Shown here piece after piece: positions 18,431 through 26,372 of a stretch of DNA of 64,000 nucleotides. Within the stretch, counting starts at the first letter, position 1. Every line of letters begins with the position of its first letter. The notes under the pieces were generated by a model. It saw only the letters and a program-made list of their open reading frames with translations, ran no database searches and was not told the DNA's origin. A program made the position numbers and the translations under genes. This DNA comes from Corynebacterium suicordis DSM 45110 (GTDB lineage Bacteria; Actinomycetota; Actinomycetes; Mycobacteriales; Mycobacteriaceae): contig NZ_JADKMY010000002.1 of the NCBI RefSeq assembly GCF_015351405.1, positions 372,001 through 436,000 of the forward strand, in the 5' to 3' direction.

Positions 18431-19264
18431 ATGACGGACCCACAATCCACGCGCTATGCCGATGACCTCTCATTGGCACTCTCCCTAGCGGACACTGCCG
18501 ATGCCATCACCATGAACCGCTTCGAGGCCACTGACCTGCAGATCGAGTCCAAACCAGACCTCACCCCGGTCAGCGATGCCGATACCGCGGTGGAGAAAGA
18601 AATCCGCGCAGTGCTGGCTGCACACCGCGCAGATGATGAGGTTTTGGGCGAAGAATTCGGCGGAGAGGTAACCCACGAAGGCCGCCAATGGGTCATCGAT
18701 CCCATTGATGGCACCAAGAACTTCGTGCGCGGGGTTCCCGTATGGGCCACGCTGATCAGCCTGCTGGAGGACGGCAAGCCCGTCCTCGGAGTGGTCAGCG
18801 CCCCAGCACTGTCCCGCCGCTGGTGGGCTGCAGAAGGCATGGGCGCATGGCGCAGCTTTGCCAGCCCTTCAGTTCCCGCAGGCACGGATGTCCCCTCGGC
18901 TCAGCCACGTCAGCTTTCCGTGAGCTCGGTGGGGAAAATTGAGGATTCTTCCGTGGCCATTAGTTCATTGTCTGGGTGGGCCGACTGTGGGCGTCGAACT
19001 CAATTGCTGGCGCTGACCGATAAGGCCTGGCGCCTGCGCGGCTACGGTGACTTCTGGTCCTACATGTTGGTGGCCGAGGGCGCGGTGGATATCGCTGCGG
19101 AACCCGAAGTGAGCCTGTGGGATCTGGCAGCTCTAGTGCCGATCGTTGAGGAAGCCGGCGGGCGCTTCACCGATATCGACGGCAACTCCGGTCCGCACGG
19201 AGGCTCGGCCATCGCCACCAACGGTCGCCTCCATGAGGAAACCGTCGCGGCGCTGAAGAACTAG
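18431..19264 (+). CDS. hisN: Histidinol-phosphate phosphatase (IMPase family)
   Basis: Likely removes phosphate from L-histidinol phosphate in histidine synthesis, the role of the corynebacterial IMPase-type HisN. The protein has 277 residues. Metal and phosphate residues are in [39 protein letters not shown] and [19 protein letters not shown]. The [14 protein letters not shown] stretch is the typical HisN variant and supports this call over inositol monophosphatase. The start follows the TACACT promoter. It lies downstream of a paralogue, next to prfB, as I recall for C. glutamicum. Confidence 0.87.
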   Translation: MTDPQSTRYADDLSLALSLADTADAITMNRFEATDLQIESKPDLTPVSDADTAVEKEIRAVLAAHRADDEVLGEEFGGEVTHEGRQWVIDPIDGTKNFVRGVPVWATLISLLEDGKPVLGVVSAPALSRRWWAAEGMGAWRSFASPSVPAGTDVPSAQPRQLSVSSVGKIEDSSVAISSLSGWADCGRRTQLLALTDKAWRLRGYGDFWSYMLVAEGAVDIAAEPEVSLWDLAALVPIVEEAGGRFTDIDGNSGPHGGSAIATNGRLHEETVAALKN

Positions 19265-19304
19265 CACTCAAAACTAAGCGCTCAAAAACCGGGCGTCGAG
19301 CTAA

Positions 19305-19880
19305 CTACTTAGCCAGCTGGTGCGCAGCCTTGGCCATGGACTTCACGGTCGCTGCGAGCTGCTGATTGTGCTGCTCAGCCGGGGTGAACTTGCCCTCGGA
19401 ATCCAGCGAGCTGGCCAGATCGATGCCCACCTGTGAGCGCACATCGTGCATCTCAAAGTTGGAGGCAATCTGGCGCCAGTGCTCCACGGCCCGGGCGCCC
19501 ATGGTGAAGCCGTAACCCACGAAGCCGATGACCTTGCCGGTCCATTCCCCGCCCAGCAGATCTACCGCGTTCTTGAATGGCCCGGGCACGCTGTGGTTGT
19601 ACTCCGGGGTGACGAACAAGAAGGCATCGGAAGAATCGATGACCTGAGACCAACGGGTCACCCGCTCATCCTCGTACTGCTTGTTCTGCATCATTGGAGG
19701 CAGCTCGTGGATGCCGTTGGGAAGATCGAAATCTCCCAGGTACGCCACCTCGAGCTGCACTTCTCCGTACTCCCCACCCAGAGAATTGAGCACGGACTCC
19801 GTCTGAGCTTCCACCCAGGCGCCAATCTGGCTACCGGTGTTGCTGTTGCGGATACTTCCAACGATCGCGGTGATCTTCAT
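19305..19880 (-). CDS. NADPH-dependent FMN reductase-like flavoprotein
   Basis: A 191-residue flavodoxin-fold reductase of the NADPH-dependent FMN reductase family (azoreductase or quinone reductase-like). IVGSIRNSNTGSQIGAW at the N-terminus is the FMN phosphate loop. FVTPEYNHSVPGPFKNAVDLL is the conserved PEYN flavin motif, and FVGYGFTMGARAVEHWR follows. The start at 19880 (MKITAIVGS) was chosen because the fold begins there; the frame is open for 15 codons further. It lies 57 nt downstream of the dehydrogenase gene on the same strand, so the two may be co-transcribed. Confidence 0.88.
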   Translation of the reverse strand: MKITAIVGSIRNSNTGSQIGAWVEAQTESVLNSLGGEYGEVQLEVAYLGDFDLPNGIHELPPMMQNKQYEDERVTRWSQVIDSSDAFLFVTPEYNHSVPGPFKNAVDLLGGEWTGKVIGFVGYGFTMGARAVEHWRQIASNFEMHDVRSQVGIDLASSLDSEGKFTPAEQHNQQLAATVKSMAKAAHQLAK

Positions 19881-19937
19881 CCTGGCTCTTTCTTTAGACT
19901 TCTTCTGAACCTCACCAGCATACAAACTGGCGAGACT

Positions 19938-21449
19938 CTAGCCCTCGAGCGAGATGTAGCGAGGCTCCAGGAACTCGGAGATTCCCTCGAAGCCACCTTC
20001 GCGACCCACGCCGGATGCCTTCACACCACCAAACGGTGCAGATGCATCGGAAAGAACTCCGCGGTTGACTGCGACCATGCCACATTCCATCTTCTCAGCG
20101 AACTGCAGCGTCTCCTTCAGGTTCTCACCGCATACGTAGCCGGCCAGCCCGAACGGGGTGTTGTTGGCCAGTTCCAGACCTTCTTCTGCGTCAGCGAAGG
20201 TCTGGATCGCCAAGACCGGACCGAAGATCTCCGTGTTTGCGATCTCCGCGTCTGGCTTCACACCGGAGAGAACCGTGGGTGGGAACCAGAATCCCTCTGG
20301 GTCCAGATCCGGGTGCGTCTCGCGGAGATTTTCCAGCTCTTCCACGCCACCGTGCTCGACCTTCGCACCTTCCTTCACGGCACCTTCCACCAGGTCGCGC
20401 ACCTTATCGCGCTCTTCCTCGCTCACCATCGCGCCCACATCAAGGCCCTCTTGCACGCCTGGGCCCATGGTCATTTCGGAGACTTCCTTCACCACGCGCT
20501 GGGTGAATTCCGCAGCCAGGGATTCATGCACCAGGAAGCGGTTCGCAGCGATACACACCTGACCCGCACCCCTCATCTTCGCCTCCATGGCAGCGCTGAC
20601 CGCCTTGTCCATGTCCGCATCTTCGAGCACCACAAACGGAGCGTTTCCACCCAGCTCAAGGGACACCCTCATGGTCTTTTCCATTGCCTTCGACGCCAAA
20701 CTCTGCCCCACCTCAGTGGATCCAGTGAAGGTGAACTTTCGCAACCGATCGTCATCCAGCAACACGGAGACGTTCTTCGCGGACTTAGTAGGCAGGATCT
20801 GCACCACGCCCTCCGGAACCCCTGCCTCACGCATCAGATTCGCGAGGTACAGGGCACTCAGTGGGGTCATCTGCGCTGGCTTCACCACGATGGTGCAACC
20901 GGCGGCAAGTGCTGGTGCCACCTTGCGGGCGATCATGGCCAGTGGGAAATTCCACGGCGTGATGGCCAGTACTGGTCCCACCGGCTGGTGGGACACTACC
21001 ACTCGGCTATCCCCCTTGGGCGCCACGCGGTAATCGCCGGTGATGGCCATGGCCTGCTGGGAGAACCAGCGGAAGAACTCTGCACTGTAGGCCACTTCGC
21101 CCACGGAGTCCTTCAGTGCCCTTCCGAGCTCGAGGGACTGCAGGAGTGCCAAGTCATCGGTATTTTCCTTGATCAACTCGAAGATCTTGTACAGCAATTC
21201 GCTGCGCTCCATGGGCGAAGTTTCGCCCCAAGTCTTCTGGGCTGCAGCTGCGTTGTCCATTGCCGTGTTGGCGTCGGAAGTAGTGGCGCTGGCTACCGAT
21301 GCGAATTCCTGGCCGGTGCTGGCGTCCACCACGGCGAACGTCTCGGACTCGGAACCAGAGGTGAACTTTCCACCCAGGAACAAACCAGTGGGGACGGTGA
21401 TCTCGCGGTCCCCTGCGCGGACTGTGGTCTGGAACTGTTGTTCAGTCAT
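19938..21449 (-). CDS. gabD: Succinate-semialdehyde dehydrogenase [NAD(P)+]
   Basis: A 503-residue aldehyde dehydrogenase, best matched to succinate-semialdehyde dehydrogenase, the last step of GABA breakdown feeding the TCA cycle. Motifs in order: ITPWNFPLAMIARK, FTGSTEVGQSLA (cofactor binding), the Glu in ELGGNAPFVVLEDAD and the catalytic Cys in GAGQVCIAANR. ANTEIFGPVLAIQTF closes the domain. The start at Met (21449, MTEQQFQTT) is preferred because GTGGAAAGC lies just upstream. The frame also opens at 21491. Another aldehyde substrate is possible. Confidence 0.87.
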   Translation of the reverse strand: MTEQQFQTTVRAGDREITVPTGLFLGGKFTSGSESETFAVVDASTGQEFASVASATTSDANTAMDNAAAAQKTWGETSPMERSELLYKIFELIKENTDDLALLQSLELGRALKDSVGEVAYSAEFFRWFSQQAMAITGDYRVAPKGDSRVVVSHQPVGPVLAITPWNFPLAMIARKVAPALAAGCTIVVKPAQMTPLSALYLANLMREAGVPEGVVQILPTKSAKNVSVLLDDDRLRKFTFTGSTEVGQSLASKAMEKTMRVSLELGGNAPFVVLEDADMDKAVSAAMEAKMRGAGQVCIAANRFLVHESLAAEFTQRVVKEVSEMTMGPGVQEGLDVGAMVSEEERDKVRDLVEGAVKEGAKVEHGGVEELENLRETHPDLDPEGFWFPPTVLSGVKPDAEIANTEIFGPVLAIQTFADAEEGLELANNTPFGLAGYVCGENLKETLQFAEKMECGMVAVNRGVLSDASAPFGGVKASGVGREGGFEGISEFLEPRYISLEG

Positions 21450-21633
21450 GCTTTCCACTGTGCCACTTTTCGCACGCTCGCGAGCAGCCACACGGACGGC
21501 GCAATTACACTAGCGTGGTGTTAGGCAGTTCTTTGCTCGCGAAAAGCTGCACACGTACTGCTCTCATTAAGCCCCGCTACTCCGCCGCGACACATCACGC
21601 GGACTCGCACCATGCCAGGAGGAAGATTTTCCC

Positions 21634-23325
21634 GTGAACATCCCAGTGACTTCCAGTTCCGCGACCAACACTCGCGATTGGGAAACCTTGGAAAAGCAGG
21701 CGAAGATTCTCCACGAAACCACACTGCGGAAGTTGTTCGCAGACCAACCTGGCCGCGCCTCAGACATGACCTTTGACGTAGGCCCGCTGCGCGTGGATCT
21801 GTCCAAGAACCTGATTGATGAGCAAACCTTCCGCGTGCTCACGGGCATGGCGCGGGACATGGGCCTGGAGGAATACCGCGCGGCGATGTTCGAGGGCCAG
21901 CATGTGAACGTGACGGAGGATCGCGCTTCCCTGCACACCGCGCTGCGCATCCCCGTGGATGGCGAGATGACCGTCGATGGCCAGGACATTGCCGCCGATG
22001 TGCATGAAGTGCTGGGCCGGATGCGCGATTTCGCCCGCGCCCTGCGTTCCGGCGCGTGGCAGGGAATCAGCAAGCACACCATCAAGAACGTGGTGAACCT
22101 GGGTATCGGCGGATCTGACCTGGGGCCATCCATGGCTTCCAAGGCACTGCGTCCGTACCAGACCGCGGGCATCACCCCGCACTTCATTTCCAACGTGGAT
22201 CCCACGGATCTGCACGCCAAACTGGATGGGTTGGACCCAGAGTCCACGCTGTTCGTGATCGCCTCCAAGTCCTTCACCACCTCGGAAACCTTGGCCAATG
22301 CCCATGCCGCAAAGCGCTGGCTCATCAAGGAGCTGGAGCTGCTGGGCGTGCCCACCGAGACCGAAGAAGAGATCCGGGCAATCACGGAGAAGCACTTCGT
22401 GGCGGTATCCACCAACGAGGAAAAGGTGCGCGAATTCGGCATCGATCCCGCCAACATGTTTGGCTTCTGGGATTGGGTCGGCGGCCGCTACTCCGTGGAT
22501 TCCGCCGTGGGTCTGACCCTCATGGCATCCATTGGCCCGCAGGACTTCATGGAATTCCTCGAGGGCTTCCACGCGGTGGATGATCACTTCCGCACCGAGC
22601 CCCTGGAGATGAACGTCCCGGTCATGATGGGACTGCTGGGGGTTTGGTACACCAACTTCTTCGACGCAGAATCCCACGCCGTGCTCCCCTACAACCAGGA
22701 TCTGGCACGCTTCCCCGCTTACCTGCAGCAGCTGACCATGGAATCCAACGGCAAGTCCGTGCGCCTGGATGGCAGCCCAGTGGACCTCAAGACCGGTGAG
22801 ATCTACTGGGGAGAGGCCGGAACCAATGGCCAGCACGCGTTCTTCCAGCTGCTGCACCAGGGAACCCACCTGATTCCCGCGGACTTCATCGGCTTTGTGA
22901 ACAGCCACAATGAAACGCTGTCCGCAGACGGCGAAACCAGCATGCACGACATGTTGATGAGTAACTTCTTCGCCCAGACCCGCGTGCTGGCATTCGGCAA
23001 GACTGCCGAAGAGCTCCGCGAAGAGGGCGTGGATGAAAAGCTCATCCCCCACAAGGTGATGCCTGGCAACCGCCCATCCACCACGATCCTCGCCGAGAAA
23101 CTGCGGCCACACACCCTCGGCGCGTTGATCGCACTCTACGAACACATCACCTTCGTGCAGGGCGTGATGTGGGGCATCAATAGCTTCGATCAGTGGGGTG
23201 TGGAACTGGGCAAGAAGCAGGCAAATGACCTGCTGGCTTCCGTGCAGGGCAAGGAGACCAGTGATGCTGGCGACTCCTCCACGGACTCCCTGATTGCTCA
23301 TTACCGCAGCCTGCGCGAGCAGTAG
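21634..23325 (+). CDS. pgi: Glucose-6-phosphate isomerase
   Basis: Interconverts glucose-6-phosphate and fructose-6-phosphate in glycolysis. The protein has 563 residues. Signatures: [43 protein letters not shown], and the second family signature [21 protein letters not shown]. The start is GTG with AGGAGG 11 nt upstream. Two hairpins follow the stop codon. It is divergent from the gabD-like gene. Confidence 0.98.
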   Translation: MNIPVTSSSATNTRDWETLEKQAKILHETTLRKLFADQPGRASDMTFDVGPLRVDLSKNLIDEQTFRVLTGMARDMGLEEYRAAMFEGQHVNVTEDRASLHTALRIPVDGEMTVDGQDIAADVHEVLGRMRDFARALRSGAWQGISKHTIKNVVNLGIGGSDLGPSMASKALRPYQTAGITPHFISNVDPTDLHAKLDGLDPESTLFVIASKSFTTSETLANAHAAKRWLIKELELLGVPTETEEEIRAITEKHFVAVSTNEEKVREFGIDPANMFGFWDWVGGRYSVDSAVGLTLMASIGPQDFMEFLEGFHAVDDHFRTEPLEMNVPVMMGLLGVWYTNFFDAESHAVLPYNQDLARFPAYLQQLTMESNGKSVRLDGSPVDLKTGEIYWGEAGTNGQHAFFQLLHQGTHLIPADFIGFVNSHNETLSADGETSMHDMLMSNFFAQTRVLAFGKTAEELREEGVDEKLIPHKVMPGNRPSTTILAEKLRPHTLGALIALYEHITFVQGVMWGINSFDQWGVELGKKQANDLLASVQGKETSDAGDSSTDSLIAHYRSLREQ

Positions 23326-23341
23326 AACACCCGGCCGGTGG

Positions 23342-23376
23342 GGCGTGGCGTCGAATAAATTAATCGACGCCACGCC
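23342..23376. terminator. Palindromic hairpin after pgi, built from an inverted pair of the TGGCGTCG motif
   Basis: GGCGTGGCGTCGA, loop ATAAATTAA, TCGACGCCACGCC: a perfect 13-bp stem. Each arm is a copy of TGGCGTCGA with an A/T-rich tail, in opposite orientation. There is no long T-tract on either side. Confidence 0.75.
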
Positions 23377-23396
23377 AACGGCGAAGAATACGAAGA

Positions 23397-23430
23397 ACCC
23401 CGGTTATCTCTTTTCCGAGATATCCGGGGT
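23397..23430 (+). terminator. Second hairpin downstream of pgi
   Basis: ACCCCGG-tt-ATCTC, loop TTTTCC, GAGAT-at-CCGGGGT, followed by GTTTCG. It lies between the convergent pgi and the secreted-protein gene ending at 23483, so it can serve both. Confidence 0.75.
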
Positions 23431-23482
23431 GTTTCGTGCCTAGGGCAGGATGCCTAGCGCTGTGTCATTCCGAGGGGGAAGA

Positions 23483-24091
23483 TCAGAACAGGCCAGCGTT
23501 GGGGCGGCCACCATCGGTCAGCGTCGCCGTGCGGGAGTCATCATTCTGATCGTTGGCGGTGGAGGTATCAGCCTGGGGGCGACCCACCTGGGTGACGGTG
23601 ATGTAGTTGACCACGCGGCCGCGATCCGTGTTGCCATCGCCGAAGTCCAGGTTGGCGATGAGGCTGGACTTGCCCTCGCGGATTGGGTTGGACAGGGTGA
23701 CCTCGAAGGTGCGGGTGGAGGTCGCGCGGTCAAAACCGAGGTCGCGGGTGTACGCGCCGTTGAACCAACCTGGGGTGATTAGACGATCCACACCCTTAGG
23801 GCCCTTGGCGGTCTTGACCTCAATGCGGAAGGTGGTCAGGGGGAATTCCTGGTAGTAGGTGGTGTTTCCCACGTTCTTTGCGGAGATGGAGACCAGACCA
23901 GCGAAACCTGGGGCCTTTCCAGCAGCCACGCGGATCTCTGGCTTGAGATCCAGGACATCGACCTGGGTTTCATCGGCCGGGGTTGGGGATTCCACAGCAG
24001 GAGCGGCGGTGGCCGGAGCTGCGGCGAAGACGGTTGCGCCCAGCAGAGCTGCTGCCAAACCGCTGCGGAGCGAAGTCTTGCGAATGTTCAT
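23483..24091 (-). CDS. Secreted beta-rich protein of unknown function
   Basis: A 202-residue protein with a clear Sec signal peptide (basic MNIRKTSLR, hydrophobic core, cleavage near ATAAPAVES). The mature part is predicted by eye to be mostly beta strands (SISAKNVGNTTYYQEFPLTTFRI, TFEVTLSNPI), like a single immunoglobulin-type sandwich. No family is recognised. The gene starts 24 nt after the end of the upstream secreted-protein gene, with which it forms an operon. Confidence 0.75.
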   Translation of the reverse strand: MNIRKTSLRSGLAAALLGATVFAAAPATAAPAVESPTPADETQVDVLDLKPEIRVAAGKAPGFAGLVSISAKNVGNTTYYQEFPLTTFRIEVKTAKGPKGVDRLITPGWFNGAYTRDLGFDRATSTRTFEVTLSNPIREGKSSLIANLDFGDGNTDRGRVVNYITVTQVGRPQADTSTANDQNDDSRTATLTDGGRPNAGLF

Positions 24092-24115
24092 GATGATGTT
24101 TCCTTCTGGTGCGAT

Positions 24116-24820
24116 TTACTTGTTGGAATCAGCTGGGTTGTCGTACAAGCGAACTTGCACTTCGTTCTTCACTGGGGACAGTGCGGACCAGAAGGTCGGG
24201 GTGGACCAGGTGCCGTTGGACTTGCAGTACTGCTGGGTGCCGGTCATGTCGATGGTGCGGAAACCGTACTTGGCTTCACCGGTGTGGCCAGCTGGGACGT
24301 CGTATGGGCCGATGGTCTGGCCGACGTTCCAGGACAGGGAGTAGGAGAACTCAGCACCAATGGTGGAAGCGAGCTCCTGGGTGATGGAGGCGGAGATGCC
24401 ATCCTTGGAACCACCGATGTTTGCGGTGGTGGAGTTGGTGCGATCGCCCTTGACGGTGAGGCTGATGGTCTCAGAGCGGGACAGCTCCTGGGTCAGCGGG
24501 ATGGTGTGCTGGCTCTTGTTGGTGGCAGAGATGGTGCCGGCTGGGCTGAAGTTATCCTTCACCTTGTACACCACGGTGCGGTAGTCCTCGAGAGCGTTGC
24601 ACACTGGCTCTGGGTTCAGGATGTTGGCCTTGATGTGATCGGAGCCGTGGTAGGTGTTGATGATCGGCAGAGTGGGGTTGAGCTTTGGGGTCTCTGGGTA
24701 GTGATCATCCTGGGTAACGGCCTGAGCGCCGCCTGCAAGACCAGCGGTGAAAACGAGTGCGGTGGCTGCGGATGCGAGGACGCGGGTGGCCCCGATGCGC
24801 AGGTTCGACTTGTGGGTCAT
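24116..24820 (-). CDS. Secreted protein with aerolysin-like beta-pore-former pattern
   Basis: A 234-residue protein with a Sec signal peptide (MTHKSNLRIGATRVLAS, cleavage near GGAQAVTQDD). The mature part has long strands with alternating Ser/Thr (ISATNKSQHTIPLTQELSR, ISLTVKGDRTNSTTANIGGS). The stretch around WNVGQTIGPYDVPAGHTGEA follows. This pattern is seen in the membrane-inserting region of aerolysin/ETX-MTX2 proteins, but it is a visual impression and not a demonstrated match. The start at 24820 has a GAGGAG ribosome site. First gene of a two-gene unit; a DtxR-like box lies about 240 bp upstream. Confidence 0.72.
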   Translation of the reverse strand: MTHKSNLRIGATRVLASAATALVFTAGLAGGAQAVTQDDHYPETPKLNPTLPIINTYHGSDHIKANILNPEPVCNALEDYRTVVYKVKDNFSPAGTISATNKSQHTIPLTQELSRSETISLTVKGDRTNSTTANIGGSKDGISASITQELASTIGAEFSYSLSWNVGQTIGPYDVPAGHTGEAKYGFRTIDMTGTQQYCKSNGTWSTPTFWSALSPVKNEVQVRLYDNPADSNK

Positions 24821-25451
24821 GGTTCTTCTCCTCAAAAGCGCTGGACAATCGCTTGAACGCAGGTGCGTTTGTGGGCTTTTGTCGCGTGATCTCTTCGATA
24901 GCAACGAGCCCTCTCGGCTGGTTGAACATCACACTATGGAGCGCGTTACGCCAAAGGAAGAGGCGCTAGGTTGCACAATTCCGCAAACTTGAAGCCGTCC
25001 ATTTACTGTTGGTCAAATTGCGGCGAAATCTTTATAAGAAAATAAGCAAAGAAACTTAGGGATGCCTCACCTATTTTCCACTCCCCGCTGATCACTGTTC
25101 AACAATCCCCCGGTCTTGCTGCCGCAATGCATCGGATCCGCTACTCCCCGCCCCCCAACACAGCCTAAGAAGCCGCAAATCCGCAAAACAGTTTTCCGGG
25201 AGAACATTAAATTGAGGTAAACATTTGAAAGACGGCGAAAAAACGCGCTTCATTGCCTACGGAACGCAGTTTTTTACCCCCATCGTGAGGGGAAAACACC
25301 CGCGCATGAGCGCTGCCCCGAAAATTTCCTTCACTCCGCTGCAATAACCGTTTTCACCTGCGCTTTTAGCCAGCAGAGATCGCAACCTTCTTCAGCGTGG
25401 ATCCATGCGTAGACCTACCCAGCCGAAAAACTTCGCGCAGATGTCCAGTGC
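24821..25451. other. Long intergenic region upstream of the secreted-protein operon
   Basis: 631 bases without a supported gene. It holds a DtxR-like box at 25056-25074 and, beside it, an AT-rich promoter-like stretch (TTGCTT and TATAAAGAT on the minus strand, about 25030-25050). An untranslated leader of roughly 200 nt would then run to the start at 24820. The part from 25080 to 25451 shows no clear element. Confidence 0.5.
25056..25074 (-). promoter_or_regulatory. Candidate DtxR (iron regulator) box
   Basis: TTAGGGATGCCTCACCTAT on the plus strand matches the 19-bp DtxR palindrome TTAGGTTAGGCTAACCTAA at about 13-14 positions, with both outer TTAGG / CCTA arms intact. It lies immediately upstream of AT-rich promoter-like sequence pointing to the secreted-protein operon. 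Confidence 0.45.
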
Positions 25452-26342
25452 CTAACGCTCCCCCAGCTCCAACGCCTGGCAGTTGGGGCACCACCAAATG
25501 ATGCGCTCCAGCTCTGCATCATCGAGGTCTGGATCTCCCCCAGCCCAGCGGCCACCCAGCGTCGATTGCTCGATCGCTTCCCCGCATCGCCGGCAGGCCT
25601 TTCCAGCGCGCCCGAACACAAACGTGCTCATGCCTGGCCGCCTATCACCGGTAAAAATCCGGTGCGGTTCCATGCGGTTTTCCCACATCACTCGGCGCGC
25701 CAGATCTATCGCCTTTTCCACTCCTCGGCCGCCCACCGCACCAACTGGAACCGCGGGGTGCCGACCCATGAGGAACATGATCTCCGCGCGGTACTCATTG
25801 CCGACACCCGCCACATTTTTCTGATCCAGCAGTGCCGCGCCCAAGCTGCGCTCGGGCCGCCGCATCACCCGCCGGATGGCTTCATCTCTGCCGGAACGCC
25901 CATCCCAGCGCGGATCCTGCTCCGGCAGCTCCCACCGGGAATCCAAGATATCCGGCCCAAGGTGCTCAATGGTGGCGTCGTAAGAAGAAACGGGAAAGAG
26001 CCGCACGAACCCCAAAGAATGGCCCACGATCTCAATATCGGAGCCACCTTGGTGCTGCGGGGACAGATGCAGAATGATCCGCGCGCTATAACCCGGGCGG
26101 CGCCAACGCGTCCCTCGCGCATGAATGGCCCACACACCCTCCATTTTCAGGTGGGTGTGCACGATTGTATCCCCGACCTGCATGAACAGGTGCTTTCCAT
26201 AGGGCCACACGCGATGGACCACCTGCCCGTCCAGGTTGTGGGTGGCAAAGCGCGGCACACGAATATCGGTGTGCGTGACCGTACGGCCCTGCATCCATTG
26301 CAGGCGCTCGGAAAGCTGCAACACGGAATCGCCTTCAGGCAT
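25452..26342 (-). CDS. nei: Fpg/Nei-family DNA glycosylase (endonuclease VIII-like)
   Basis: Base-excision repair enzyme that removes oxidised bases and cleaves the abasic site. The 296-residue protein starts MPEGDSV: Pro2 is the nucleophile and Glu3 the helper. The conserved Lys lies in WPYGKHLFMQ, the helix-two-turn-helix region has LLDQKNVAGVGNEYRAE, and a C-terminal zinc finger has the Cys pairs CRRC and CPNC. It follows lhr by 30 nt on the same strand, so it is probably co-transcribed with that repair helicase. Confidence 0.95.
   Translation of the reverse strand: MPEGDSVLQLSERLQWMQGRTVTHTDIRVPRFATHNLDGQVVHRVWPYGKHLFMQVGDTIVHTHLKMEGVWAIHARGTRWRRPGYSARIILHLSPQHQGGSDIEIVGHSLGFVRLFPVSSYDATIEHLGPDILDSRWELPEQDPRWDGRSGRDEAIRRVMRRPERSLGAALLDQKNVAGVGNEYRAEIMFLMGRHPAVPVGAVGGRGVEKAIDLARRVMWENRMEPHRIFTGDRRPGMSTFVFGRAGKACRRCGEAIEQSTLGGRWAGGDPDLDDAELERIIWWCPNCQALELGER
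25973..25998 (+). repeat. TGGCGTCG motif copy with A-rich tail
   Basis: TGGCGTCG followed by TAAGAAGAAACGGGAAAG, inside the glycosylase gene on its non-coding strand. Confidence 0.55.
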
Positions 26343-26372
26343 GATTCACCTCCACTTCGGGGATCTGCGGGC

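Noticed and set aside
22609-22617. Further copies of the 49129/50445 flanking repeat inside pgi and lhr
   Set aside because: Only the core AACGTCCCG or ACGTCCCG matches, within ordinary coding sequence; no extended similarity.
21760-23373. Long minus-strand open frame opposite pgi
   Set aside because: Complement of a confidently identified isomerase; the product has no recognisable domain.
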